Below the pieces are notes generated by a model. That model worked only from the letters and a program-made list of their open reading frames with translations. It was not told the origin of the DNA and ran no database searches. Shown here one piece after another: positions 1 through 11,678 of a stretch of 64,000 nt of DNA. Origin of the DNA: Oenanthe sinensis (lineage: Eukaryota > Streptophyta > Magnoliopsida > Apiales > Apiaceae); contig CM053799.1 of assembly GCA_028671895.1 (NCBI GenBank), positions 49,725,455 through 49,789,454 of the forward strand, in the 5' to 3' direction. Numbering within the stretch: position 1 is the first letter of the stretch; each line of letters begins with the position of its first letter. The translations under genes and the position numbers were made by a program.

Positions 1-605
1 AATTAGGAATAACTTCTTATGGGGAATGAAGGCGAATCAATCTGTTAGCAGAAGGAAAAGTGTGCAAGCCAAAAGAAGAGGGTGGATTGGGATTGTCTAT
101 TTTAGAGGAGAGAAATAAAGCAATGCTTGGAAAGTGGTGGTGGAAATGGTGGTCAGAAAGACAGAAAAGTTGGCACAAAGTAATAACAAGCAAATATGAA
201 CTTAAGAAGGAAATAGGCTTAGAACAATGTGGAGATAGAAGTGACATATCAGACATATGGAAAGGAATTAGTAGTCTGAGAGGGGATCATTCGGCCTTAA
301 ACCTCCTATCCACAGAGAATTTCAGGTGGAAAATTTACAGCATTTGTTCTGAGATGTGGAGTATAGTAGGTGTATGGTGGGGTTTCAAGCATCTGGACAG
401 AATCAGCAGTACTATCCAGTTCTGTGGAATTTTGAATGTTAGTAGAGGAAGAAAAATTCAAAGTATAGTATGGGAGGTAATCATTGGAGCTGCACTGTGG
501 ACAATTTGGTGCTGTAGAAATGAGCTGATTTTCAATGGCTCGAAAATTAAAAAAGAGAGTTTAGAAGTGTTAATAATATCAAATAACAATTTAACCCCTA
601 TCTAA
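1..605 (+). mobile_element. LINE (non-LTR retrotransposon) reverse transcriptase, 3'-terminal fragment
   Basis: This is the tail of a plant L1-like LINE ORF2, entering the window from the left. The open frame from 60 begins with MCKPKEEGGLGL, the block after the reverse-transcriptase domain that leads into the zf-RVT region (usually VCKPKEEGGLG in plant LINEs), and includes WTIWCCRNELIFNG, typical of the extreme C-terminus. Upstream, FLWGM is readable at about 14-30 in another frame, so there is a 1-nt frameshift near 57-60. The catalytic RT core and endonuclease are not in the window. Past 605 the DNA becomes very AT-rich, and I cannot place a poly(A) end. It is a dead copy. LINE class is fairly secure; subfamily is not resolved. 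Confidence 0.75.
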
Positions 606-2454
606 TAAGTACATATTATAATCTTTTTATTTAAAATAATATTTTAATCCATACCTAATAATTACATATTAATATCACATATTTTTAATGTATATATATT
701 AATTATGTTACAATTAATATTTTTCTGCTTAATTATTCCATATCATATCTCATATTTATTAATATACATTTATATGTGTATAAATATATATATTTTAAAT
801 ATATCTCATATATATTTTTCTGCTTGTTTTGTAATTAACATTTATATGTGTATAATATATCTTTTTAATCTCATCTAATTACCATTTTTATTTAAATTAC
901 TTTCCTTTTTCACAATTGTCCAATCTATTATGACCTTAGTCGTAGTACTAAAATTTTCAAACATACATTATTTTAGTTTGATCATTCATTTTTTTACAAA
1001 AAAATTATATAATAATTTTAATAAGGATAAATATTGTTTAAAACATTAAAAACTATTTTTGATAATTTTTTCTTTAAAAATTGAAATTTAAAAAAAATCC
1101 AAAAAATTAAATTGACAAGTATATTGAGTATGTTGATATACATATAATACTTATTTTAAATTTTATGTATACTACAATTTTAACAATTATAAATGTAATT
1201 TAAAAAATATTACAATAAATAATTTCAACAACTTTTTTCAAAGAAATTGAAATTTAACAAAGCTATTTAAGCATTCAAATTAATTTGAAAGAAAACCATT
1301 TCAAATAAATTATATTACAATAAATATCAAACAGATTAGTACTAACACCTATTTTGAGAAAATCCTATAATAGCAGTTTACAACTTAATGACACAAGAGA
1401 AAAATCATAGTACTTATAATTTCGAACATACATTATTTTAGTTTGATCATTCATTTTTGACGAAAAAATTATTTTAATAAGGATAAATATAGTTAAAAAC
1501 ATTTAAAATTATTTTTGATAATTTTTTCTTTAAAAATTGAATTTAAAATAAATCCGAAGAGTTATATTGACAAGTATATTGAGCATGTTCATATACATAT
1601 AATATTTATTTTAAATTTTATGTATACATAATTTTAACAATTATAAATGTAATTTCAAAAATATTAAAATGAATGATTTCAACAATTTTTTTCTACTTAA
1701 GCATTCAAATTAATTTGAAAGAAAATCATTTCAAATAAATTATGTTACAATAAGTATGAAACAGATTACCACCTATTTTGGGAAAATCCCGCAATAAAGG
1801 GCTAATATGAGTATATTTATCTTAATGAGAATTATTTGCAATGAAAATTATAAATGAGTTATAACTGTACAATACTAAAAAAAGTTAAACAAACAAGACA
1901 AGAAAATAACAATAACAACTAAAAGCATTTAGTTTAATTCAACTAAAAACTATCTCTTTTACCCATGAAAAATTAAATGAAAATAACAAATAGATAATTC
2001 TCAAATTCTCCTTTATATTCAATAAGTGTATCATTTAATTTTATTATAATTATACATAGTTCCAAAAGAGGGAGAGAAAGGGAGAGAGTGAGGGTGGCGG
2101 TAAAAACAAGAATAGAAAAAAAAATTAGGGTCAAAAGTGACTCGGGTATAATGAATTTCCACACCGCCCCCACTTACCAACTTAGCACACCAAAAGGCCA
2201 TGAATCTAAACCAGGTTATAATTAATATAATTAATATATTATATTTTAATAAGTAAATTGAATGTGTTTATATTTAGATTTTTTTTATATTACATCATAT
2301 CTTTTATTAATAATAATTAATTAATTTTACAAAATAAAATTTATAAAAAGATTGTCTCACATGCATAACGCTGATTTATTGTAGAATGTAAAATATCTAA
2401 CACATTTATCATTTTCAAACATAATGAACTGCCACCTTTCTAGAATAAACGTGC
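606..2454. other. AT-rich intergenic stretch
   Basis: There is no recognisable gene in about 1.8 kb of very AT-rich DNA. The only structure seen is the direct duplication annotated separately. A short open frame on the minus strand around 1,973-2,173 has low-complexity hydrophobic content and no family resemblance that I recognise. Confidence 0.6.
940..1800. repeat. Imperfect direct duplication of about 0.4 kb (two copies)
   Basis: Copy 1 is about 940-1,375 and copy 2 about 1,406-1,800. Both begin with a GTAGTACT/ATAGTACT block followed by ACATACATTATTTTAG. Both share GACAAGTATATTGAG in the middle and end near CACCTATTTTGRGAAAATCC. Copy 2 has lost several short segments. This is probably a local tandem duplication of non-coding DNA that then diverged; I see no terminal repeats marking a transposon. 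Confidence 0.75.
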
Positions 2455-2690
2455 TAGTGAATATATATTGGTGAGCCGCTGAAGAATTCCCTTTTTAAAG
2501 TTGGTTAAATGAGACTATTCCAATTGAGATTGCCAGAAAATTTGAGATATCTAAGTGACACTAGATTTCTAATGGATTCAATAATCTCCATAAATAGTTA
2601 TGAATAAAGTTGAAAATCTTACTAAATCAATATATCTTCCTTTAATCACCAGGTAGAATCAGTTTAATAGCCGGAAGGAGTGCTGAGTGT
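2455..2690 (-). pseudogene. Relic of a Cf-like receptor-like protein (RLP), C-terminal LRR region
   Basis: There is no open frame, but the nucleotide sequence follows the C-terminal LRR part of the RLP copies at 11.7-15.1 kb. The stretch around 2,459-2,500 matches the segment near 12,031-12,060. TGAGATATCTAAGTGACACT near 2,545 recurs near 13,695. CCTTTAATCACCAG near 2,640 recurs near 13,816. A short tag, GACAACAATGTAGAG, near 2,705 also recurs near 13,063. The piece is heavily rearranged, with segments deleted and reordered, so it is the oldest or most damaged member of the cluster. Confidence 0.7.
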
Positions 2691-5100
2691 AACCTGTAAC
2701 AAGACAACAATGTAGAGTATCCTAATAATTAAAACATTTTCATTTCTTAGCAAAAATATTATTTGATATCACCAACAAGCTGTGAACTTTATTACTCCAA
2801 GTAGAGTAAAATACCAAGTGATAGACAACTTCATTATAATTATTATTTACCTCTTTACTTGGACCTATCACAATTTTACAGAGGATATATATATGTGTTA
2901 AATCAACTGTAGAAACGGGGCCTCTTGAGTCTTGTCTTCCGGATAGGCCAAACAATTTTTCCATACAAATCAGCAATCCCAATCACTTTTCCATCCAATT
3001 TTTAACTTTTTAAACGTCAAGTACTTGATTGAAAGTTTTTTCCGGTTTAACTAGTTGACTGCAAGTTTTTTCAGTTCAATGACCCACCTGCAAGTTAGTC
3101 CTTACTTTAATGATGAAACTGCTATTTAACCCGAATCCCAACAGATACACAGACTCTGTATACTCTGTATATTCATTGGATACAGCCTTAACTGTGCAGA
3201 ATTAAATCATAATTAATGCAAGTATCTTATGGTTGATACCAATTTGATTATGGAAGTACAAAAGGAAACAGACACTCGCAATTAAACAAATTTTTTGAAC
3301 AGTTCAACCATCCAAGCTTGCCATTTATACATAAATCCGGTGAAATTGGTTGAAAAATGGGAGATTGTGTTTTTCACTTGCCGCCAGTTTCAGTCAGTAG
3401 TAAATCAGGTTACAAAAAAAATTATACAAGCAAAGTTGTACACATTTCACATTTAAGTACTTAATGATTTTTTTATCAAGTTCCTTATCATTTTACTTTA
3501 AATTTGTATTAGGTCTTTATTTAGAGATTAAAAAATTTCTTATATTAATATACAAGGGTGTTATTATAATTACAAGCTTATAACTCGTGTGAAACACAAG
3601 ATAACTAATATTTATATAAACTTAGTTTTTATTTATAATTTTATTGATATTTAATATAATTTTTTTATAATATTAGGAATTTATATTAATACATATAGTA
3701 TATTTTCTTATTTTATATAAATTTATTAAAGATGTGAGTGATACTAAATTAATTAGAAGAGTTATTTTGATAATAATTTATAATTATGTATAATAAATAG
3801 ATTTTTATTTAACATAAATATTTTTGTTATGTATAATAAATATTATTTAATTTAATATAAATATATTATAATTTCTACCCGTGTTATAATAAATATATAA
3901 TTTGAGCCTAAAATTAAATTTTAGTTAATATACATACATATATATATATATTAGATAAAATTTGGACCTAAAAATATACGTGTATTAGATACGATTTTAC
4001 TTATTATAATACGGGCCCTAATATTTATATATATATATATATAAGTAAAATCGTATCTAATACACGTATATTTTTAGGCCTGTGGCCAGTACCGACGGAC
4101 CGATCTTTCGACTATAATAATATAGTATAGATATGGGATTATATATACAAAAATATCATTACTATTTTATTACTAAAAAAAGCACTTGCACCTTAAATAA
4201 TTTCTCTTACGTAATTTGAGGAACTTTACGCTCCTTTATTTATTAATTTTTTTGGAAGTGTAATTTATATTTTGAAGAAATAATTTATCATAGTAATGAA
4301 AAACAAATAAAGTGAAATAGAATAAAAAACAAACAATTAAAAATAAATAAATTAACATGCCAATCATTAAAATCTGCCTACCAGAAGGGGCTACTACAAA
4401 CCTGTCAAATATGCTGCGTAATTCGCACCATTTCAAGGTCCATTCCAGGGTTTTTGTCAAAATGAAACGTCATCGCATACCAACTGGGCCATTCCAGGAT
4501 TTCACAGAAGGACTATCTCTGGTACGCAAAAATATCACAACAGACTAACTTGTTCTTAAGTTTTAAACTTCACGAACCATACAAGTTGTAAGTATAGAAT
4601 CCCAACAGATACACAGACTCCATATATTCCTTGCATAATTTGCATTTCCTTCTCGATCTGCTTAGACATTCGCCTTCTAGATTACTAGCTAGTCTATTAG
4701 GTAACAACTTTTAAATACAACTAAGGCATTTACTCTGAATCTCATGAGTACTCTCTCTACTCAACTCAAGGTAAAATTTGACAATTTGCATGCTTTTAAG
4801 TTTTACTTACAAATTCATCAGTTTATGTTATATGTACTTCTAAATGCATTGTCAAAGTATTTGTTCCCTGGAATTGAGTTGTTGTTTTTATATGTTTGGG
4901 GTCATTTGTCGTTTATCCAAGTTTTTTCCGCTTCAGATTTGCAAGGCAGAAAAGTAGCTAAAATATACACCCGGTTACAAAAAATTTTCTAATTTTTACA
5001 AATTAGAAAAAAACATAATCAAACAAGCCTTACCTAAGTTTACAGGGATGTTAAGTTAATATATTGATGTAGTTGTTCATTTTTCTATTTTTTAGATTGT
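2691..5100. other. Intergenic DNA with repeats, no gene
   Basis: No gene is supported. The stretch near 2,735-2,790 (ATTTTCATTTCTTAGC and following) recurs near 6,088-6,140, next to the first large RLP pseudogene, so it is probably shared RLP 3'-flanking DNA. A 24-bp block starting GAATCCCAACAGATACAC occurs at 3,133-3,156 and again at 4,597-4,620. The region 3,480-4,130 is extremely AT-rich and contains the large hairpin annotated separately. Confidence 0.6.
3967..4078. repeat. Perfect 37-bp inverted repeat (hairpin)
   Basis: The left arm 3,967-4,003 (starting CCTAAAAATATACGTG) and the right arm 4,042-4,078 (ending ATATTTTTAGG) are exact reverse complements across 37 bp. A 38-bp loop, mostly AT dinucleotides plus ACGGGCCCTAA, separates them. 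This could be the fold-back part of a small DNA transposon, but I see no clear target duplication. Confidence 0.85.
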
Positions 5101-5106
5101 ATATGT

Positions 5107-5400
5107 ATGGTTTTACAAACCTGTGAATACTATTGCAGAAGTTGTACATTTTGGGGGCACGAAAGTTTGTACTCATGTCTTTGTATCCTCTGGGCTGCAG
5201 CCCCGGAACCATTGCTGCACCTGCACAACCACGGAGGAAGGGTTGCAACCAATACCTTAATCAAGCTGCTCATTTCTTTAATACCAACTTAAGATTCATG
5301 GTAAATGATAGTAGGCCACAAATGCCTGGTTCTAACCTTGTTATAGTCAACACATACAAAATAGTTCGAGATATAATCAAAAACCCTGCTTTAAAAGGTA
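5107..5400 (+). pseudogene. GDSL esterase/lipase gene fragment (one exon)
   Basis: The frame starting MQKLYILGARKFV at 5,133 reads like the fourth-exon region of plant GDSL esterase/lipases. It has the block LGARKFV...PLGC, then a loop, then AAHFFNTNLRFMV, then MPGSNLVIVNTYKIVRDI ending in a K-G that abuts a GT donor-like GGTAAAG near 5,397. GDSL enzymes are secreted SGNH-fold hydrolases acting on lipid or acyl esters. The catalytic Ser block (GDSL) and the C-terminal Asp-His block are not found nearby, so this is an orphan exon, not a gene. The reading frame continues past the putative donor to 5,594, but that part does not resemble the family. Confidence 0.7.
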
Positions 5401-6090
5401 AAGTTATGTACTATTATACTACAGAACCAGAGTCAAGCACCAGAAATGCTACAGATCTTAACACCAGGAATGGCACATATCAAGGTACTCTTCCAGTTAG
5501 AAATTTTAGGACAAATTATCATACATCGACAACATCTTGCAAAATGGCCTATAACTTCATGGTTTTAACTTTTCTTTTCAGCTGGATATTTTAAGAATAG
5601 TAGAGGCGTGCCTCTACTTGGTCTTAAATTGAGTCTAGAAGCTGCTGTCAAAAATTAAAAAATTCTGTGTAAATCTCTTGCAAAGATTAAATCTTTCTGG
5701 CTCAATGGCGATGGTAAGCTTTTGCTGGGAAAATTCTAACCGTCCATTGCAGATCTCAGGTTAGTTTGTGAAATTATGCTACTAGAGGTAAATTAGTTTA
5801 CACCCCTTGTAACCTTGTTGATGTTAATCTTCAAAGAGAAGTCCAAATAACATTTTAGTAGCATTATTAGAAATGTCAAAAGAAAAACGGAGAGCAATAT
5901 CTAATATATTATTGTTGGATAGCTTGTACCTGACAGGGATCAGATATTAAGTCCATCTACGAAAGTTCTGCAATGGATTGAGGATACCAGGAATGATATC
6001 AATCCATTTCTCGATGAGTTACATTCGTTCATGTTCGAGCTCAAAGCAGTGCTGACAGAGGAAAGCTCTAAGCTGTGTATAACTAAGACA
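5401..6090. other. Intergenic DNA with one unidentified exon-like segment
   Basis: A stretch at about 5,940-6,079 on the + strand reads without stops with protein-like composition (it contains STKVLQWIEDTRNDI and then LDELHSFMFELKAVL) and is rich in amphipathic helix residues. I do not recognise the family. It could be an exon relic of the gene that donated the neighbouring fragment, or chance. A small hairpin, GTAGAGGCGTGCCTCTAC, lies near 5,599. Confidence 0.4.
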
Positions 6091-6126
6091 TTTTCATTTC
6101 TTAGCAAAAATATTATTTGATGTCAC

Positions 6127-7969
6127 CTACAAGCTGTGACTTTCTTCTATAAGCCATACAAATAGAGCAGAATACAGATATGAGTATATTATTTCCAGCA
6201 GAGTCAATTTTCCAATTGAGGGTGGTATGTAGCCTGTGAGATTATTGTGAGATAAATTTAGTAATCTGAGTGACACTAAATTTCCGAAATATTCAGAATT
6301 TCTGAAATATTCAGCAATCTCCCCTTTAAAATTGTTACTTGATACATCAATGGTTGTGAGAACAGTTAATATTCTTTCCAACATAATCTCCACGCCTTTA
6401 ATCACTAGACTTGTAGAATCCGTATAATCCCATCTTCGGCCCTTATAATTACGCTCTATTTTATTCACTTCATGATTCATCATAGCCTTGAAGTTTCTGA
6501 AATACGTTGCAGGCAGTAGATCTGAAAACTCATTACACGACAGATTAATGATTCTCAAGCTAGGAAATGGGTGTTCAACCATAGAACTCTTGTTTATAAA
6601 ACAATGAAACTTATTTCATTTGAGAACAAGGACCTGGAGATTTGGAAGAGCTTCCAAACAGTACGGGAAGGTGTCATTTATTAGATTACTTCCAAGATCA
6701 AGTGTTTCTAGTTGATCAAATTCAGCAAAAGAAGAAGGACTTCTTCCTTGTAATTTGTTTCCATGAAGATTTACATTTTGCAAATTACGAAAATTTGATA
6801 AAGTTGATGGAAGGCTCCCCTGAATGTTATTCATCCGCAAATCAAACACTGAAAGTGTAGCCATCAAACTTGTTGGACAAATGGGGAGTGTACCATTCAA
6901 TTTGTTATGAGACAAATTTAGAATCTGAAGAGAGGTGGAATTACAGAATAAGGCGGGCAATGATCCATTGAGCATGTTGAACTGCAAATCGAGATATGTA
7001 ATAGTTTTCCAAGGTAATTGCTCAAGACCACCAGTTAGCCTATTGCATGAAAGATTCAAATATGAGGAGGACAAGGACCTAGAACCCATCAAACCAATCC
7101 AATGTGGAATTTCCCCTTCAATTTGATTGTTTGATAGATCTAAAAAATCAATTGTCTCCATATTTCTTGAAAACATTTCAATATCCAAAACACCACTGAA
7201 ATTGTTTGATGCAAGGTCTAGGTGAGTGAGGTTGACAAGTTGAGAAAATGATTGTGGATGGGTCCATAGAGTAAATTGTTGCTACAACTAAATCGTTGCA
7301 GTTGTGATTTGGAGAAATTAAATTCAGGTAACTGACCCGTGAACCAATTAGAACCTAAATTTAAGTCTCGTAATGATAGATGATCAAACAACGTACCAAG
7401 GGGGTAAGAGTCCGGTTAATGAATGATGACTTAAATCTAATGAAATGAGTTTTTTAAAGGGGGAAACCCAAAAGGGTAAAGGACCACTAAAATTGTTACC
7501 GAAAAGGTGAAGATCTTTAGCTTAGTAAGGTTTACTAAATCTGTTGGAATTGAGCCATTGAGATTATTATAAGGGAGGCCCAAGTAAGTAAGTTGACTCA
7601 GGTTCCCTATGATGTTGGTATCGGCCCAAACAAATTACAACCGTAGAGTTCCAAAGTGGACAATGACGGGAGAAAACCTATTGAATCAGGTATACCTCCA
7701 TCTATGTCTATGTCTATGAAAGATAGAAAAAGGTCTCGAAGAGTAGCACTACTTCCCCACTTAACTTTGGGTAATCTACCTGTCATCTTATTTTCATAAC
7801 TACATGAAACTCGTAGCACTTCCAAGTTGGGGAGGTGGAAAACCTCTTGGGGTAATACTCCATATAAAGCAGAATACACAAGGTTAAGAACTCTTAGGAA
7901 GTAGACAAATTCGTGGGTAAATTTTTTTGAAATCTCATTGATATATTTGGTTTTCAAAATCAAATACAA
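6127..7969 (-). pseudogene. Receptor-like protein (Cf-9-like LRR-RLP) pseudogene 1
   Basis: This is a minus-strand LRR receptor-like protein of the Cf/RLP class. In intact members these are cell-surface immune receptors with extracellular LRRs, one membrane helix and no kinase. Three open blocks are seen: 7,969-7,607 (N-terminal LRRs, with GGIPDSIGFLPSLSTLEL), 7,188-6,616 (LRRs such as FDLRMNNIQGSLPSTLSNF and LGSNLINDTFPYCLEALP) and 6,582-6,127 (the island region YFRNFKAMMN...LVIKGVE, then LNLSHNNLTGYIPPSIGKL). The LRR pattern continues through 7,190-7,606 but in shifting frames. Signal peptide, LRR cap, the final LRRs and the membrane segment are missing. A short duplicated segment near 6,283-6,312 adds an extra YFRNSEYF-like insertion. 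Confidence 0.85.
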
Positions 7970-9100
7970 TATAATTTATTTTAATTTATATGTATAGATT
8001 CAAAACTAACGAACTGGTTAATAGACAATAATCCTGCATAGCTATAATATAAATATAAAAAATTACAACAAATGGCAGACCTTAATTTAAAATGTTGCAA
8101 AATTAATATAATTAATGTAATTTTAATCTGTTATGTAAAATGATTTTAATTGTCATATATTATATAATGATATTATGGTTCCGTTAAAGCAACTGTTAAA
8201 GCAATAAATTTATTTTCATACTCAATAAGTCCAAAAGTTATTTGCCAAATTATTCAGGGTAGATAATTGCTATGCGGGGAAGAAAATATTGGAACTAAAC
8301 CATGTAGAATTATGTTGCCTAGAAAATTATGCTTAATTTAAATTTGAAAATATACCGATGAGCACGCCGACAGGAAGGAAAAATGTTTAAAGAAAACAGT
8401 CCTTTCTGATCGAACCTTGTAACATAGGACTAATGATTATTTAAATGTGTAAATGACATACAAAAAGAAAACCTATTATTCTCACAGTTTAAATTTTCAA
8501 TGTTCCTCTCAGATGTCAAATAAAAGACCTTACACTATCAAGTATCAACTCGAGAATATATCAGAGTACTCAATCTTATGGTAACAACTTTAGGACAATC
8601 TTTGACCTCTACTCTGCAGGCTCATGAAAGGGAATTATGCACACAAATGCTTTATAAGCTGATATTGAACAGATTATGGGGGAAGATGCGGGGTCTTTTT
8701 TCCTGTTAAAAAAGGAACCTCTAAAAGGCTGGCCCTTATCCTACAGTACAAGGGAAAACAGATGAAACAAAGCCAAAAATACCTGAATGATTAAACCGAT
8801 ATGAGAAAATGTAGGAATATTGGAGAGAAGAAAGCACACATGCATGTCCATAGCAGAGAGTACTGCTGCAAATGATTCTAGTTAATTCACATAAACTCAA
8901 TGCCGACACAACATCTCTATAATAAGAAGCAACGGAGTCTGGAATAATGTTAAAACTGAACTTGCCACAGGTCAGGCTGGCAAAGTGGGGGAGTATGAGA
9001 GTAGTGGAAACAAGAGGTAACTAATACATGTAAAACATATGATCTGCATTACCTGGTGTTCCTCTAATTTCCTATATAATTTTTTTTGCTTTTGGCTTTT
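7970..9100. other. Intergenic DNA, no recognisable gene
   Basis: I see no LRR, transposon or exon signature in this stretch. Codon-like composition is absent and all frames are closed at short intervals. Confidence 0.5.
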
Positions 9101-9106
9101 TTCTAT

Positions 9107-10010
9107 CAGAGCAGATTTTGAGCTGCATGCTCCTCTAAAGCCTTCAATTCTTTTTCCCAACCAGCTTGCAGTGATGCAAAATATTCAACATCCTACATGT
9201 AAAATATATAAGTATAGAGACATATATTTGTCAATCTAAATATGGACCTGGATTTTTTGTTTAAATTACATACCTGTTGTTAACGTATCGATCTTTGTGC
9301 AGTGGGAGAAGGTGATGGTGGACGAGGTATCTGCCAGGGAAAAGAACCATCAGTTTCACCTAAACAATTCTGCCTGAATGGATCTGGCACATGATATGCA
9401 AATCCTTCAGGGATGCCACTAAAAATTGCAGCCTCAATGGTATGCAAATCCTTCAGGGATGCCACTAAAAACTGCAGCCTCAAGAATGACAGTGTCAGCA
9501 TTTTGTAAATATGAAATGCTTTCAATGATAAAGAAACAGCCTGTGCTAGTTCTGGCTCCACAATATGAGATTGCCTTTGCTGAGTGTTTAACCACTTTCA
9601 GTCTCTCGCTTGGAAGCCTCGATAGCAGCTCAAATAATTTCTTCTTCTATATATATCATTGCTGTCGTCAGTTATGTTATCTAATCCAGGAGCACGTTGT
9701 CAAGAATTTGAGATGTCAGGATAGCCGCCCAAGATGCTGCCATTTCCTACATCACGTGGTGCAACTCGTCCAGTTGGACCTGTTGGAATATCTCCAGCAT
9801 CGTCTTCATCAATTTTGACAGTCCCGTATATCTCTGGGCAATGATCATTTGCAGTACAGGTAACATCCTGAATGGTGGAAGCATGACCAGAAAGACTTGA
9901 TAGACCATTACATCCTTAACCTCGATGGGTATTCCCTTACTTCTCTCGGATGTGAATCAAATAGTGCTCTTCTTGCGGAATTGGAAGCTCTATCAAATAT
10001 ACTGCTTTCT
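9107..10010 (-). pseudogene. Plant UBX-domain protein (PUX8-like, CDC48 adaptor) gene relic
   Basis: Minus-strand segments read in order as parts of a plant UBX-domain protein. About 10,000-9,900 contains HPREVRE (family form REVREIPIEVKD). About 9,870-9,722 contains DVTCTANDHCPEIYGT and then VKIDEDDAGDIPTGPTGRVA. About 9,650-9,600 has AAIEASKRE. About 9,561-9,500 has EPELAQAVSLSLK, a ubiquitin-interacting-motif-like helix. About 9,480-9,295 has FSGIPEGFAYHVPDPF and IPRPPSPSPTAQRSIR. A last exon-like piece, 9,195-9,110, reads VEYFASLQAGWEKELKALEE and then a stop. In intact relatives the UBA-like, UIM and UBX domains link ubiquitinated clients to CDC48/p97. Frameshifts, stops and absence of the UBX domain mark a pseudogene. 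The identification is from memory of family motifs. Confidence 0.6.
9395..9486. repeat. 46-bp tandem duplication inside the PUX8-like relic
   Basis: A 46-bp unit starting TATGCAAATCCTTCAGGGAT occurs at 9,395-9,440 and immediately again from 9,441, with one T/C difference in AAAAATTGCAGCC / AAAAACTGCAGCC. It duplicates the codons for the FSGIPEGFAYH segment and shifts the frame (46 is not a multiple of 3), so it is one of the lesions of the pseudogene. Confidence 0.9.
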
Positions 10011-11678
10011 GATCTACCCATCTAAAACCATGTAAGTTTCCTATATTGAGCACTACATCTACCTTTTACATAGGTTTTTACAGTGAGATAATAATAATAT
10101 ATAATATCCTGTGCAACATATATACACAATCCATGAGAAAGTAATCTATTCCAGCATATTTACAGTGCCCAATTTCCCATGATATTATTGTTACAATTAG
10201 TTACAACATTTCAAAAAAAAAAAACGATGACAACTTTAAAGTTAATTCCCCAAAAGCGTTTGGATAATTATAATACTATTAGAATATAGTATGCATATGA
10301 AAACATATGCACCTCAACAAATTTTTATATACACCAATACCATCGAAGCAAAGCCTGCCTTCTTCCATTAAGTAGCATGTTGATAAAATCTTGATATGAC
10401 TTGTTGGATTTATAATACTTTGGAGGTGGTTACTGAACACGAGTGTTGAGACTGGGCACATAAAAAACCCTAAAGTTATTTAAGCTATTGATTGGCCAAT
10501 AATTTTTTTCAGTCTGATTAATCACCAAGCCTTTGCTCTTAAGTTCTTAGTACTTTGTCAAAATATGAAGTTCTCAGTTTCTTTAAGTTTGTCAGTCTTT
10601 ACTTCAAGTAACTCATTTCTGTCACAAACCTTTCCAATACTGAGCTACTTGCAATCCCTATTCTATTTCCCCTATCTTCTTATCTACTTCACCACTACTT
10701 CACACTCTACTTCACCTACAAGCAGTCACTACACACTAAATTAAATCAAATATATCGCAACGATCCTATTTTCATGCTGACAAAACCAAAACAGTGTGAG
10801 CACAATTCCATATTATAGCTTATATATATTTCCTACCTTGAAAAAATCTACTGTCTTGCTTAATCTTGTAACTTATAAGCTACAAAAAGCCAATCAATTC
10901 TCAAACTTCTATCAAGAACTTGTCAAGACACAATGATTACTTCAAGTCACTTCATGAAACACTATTTTACCCCTTAATTTGTTCAACCCTAGTAAAAATA
11001 AAAACTGTGATTACCACCTAAATCAATATACAATGAGGCATTTAAAGCAAATAAAGCCCCTAATTACACTGCTTAAACATATATGCACACACACCAAAAC
11101 TAGAACAGAAAGAAAAAGAAAAAAGCAACTTTATTTTGAAAGTATATGTGTTTGTATATTACCGTGAGTTTTTGTATGGCAACAGGCTCACACACACCAG
11201 TGATACTCATGTATGACACTATAGGAAGAGAAATGGAATAGACGGAAAAAATGTGTATATTCTGCATGACAACTAAATGAAATTTAAAAGGTGGGCACAG
11301 TACCTCAGCAAGCCTAGCTAATCCCTCTCCAGTTTCAGTAAGCTCTTGTACGGATATAAAAAATATTGCAGTGATTTTAACAGGACTTAGACAGTTGTTC
11401 CTACATTCCAAACTTTGGAAAAACAAGAATCTCTAACATGATAGACAAGACATATATTACGAAAATAATTTCATGTAATAAATGCTGAGATAATATATGC
11501 TATTATATTATTGTAGTTTGCCAGTGGGATTTTCCTTCGCAGGGACTTTAATATTATATCATCACCCAAGGGTTAATGCATGGAATTAGATTATAAAAGA
11601 CACATATGGCTATATAATTTTACAATAATTGATTTAATGGGATGCCAGGTAACATAAGACACATACCAAAGCAAATCA
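10011..11678. other. Intergenic DNA with one exon-like segment
   Basis: This is mostly AT-rich and without a gene. On the minus strand 11,351-11,304 reads VQELTETGEGLARLAE and is followed by a donor-like GTACTG. It may be an exon relic, possibly of the same gene as the PUX8-like fragment, but I cannot show that. Shared RLP 3'-flanking sequence begins about 11,555: CACCCAAGGGTTAATGC resembles CCCAAGGGCTAACAT near 13,098. Confidence 0.4.

Noticed and set aside
5133..5594. Complete 153-residue protein
   Set aside because: Only the first part resembles GDSL esterases and it ends at a donor-like GT; the rest is probably read-through into an intron.
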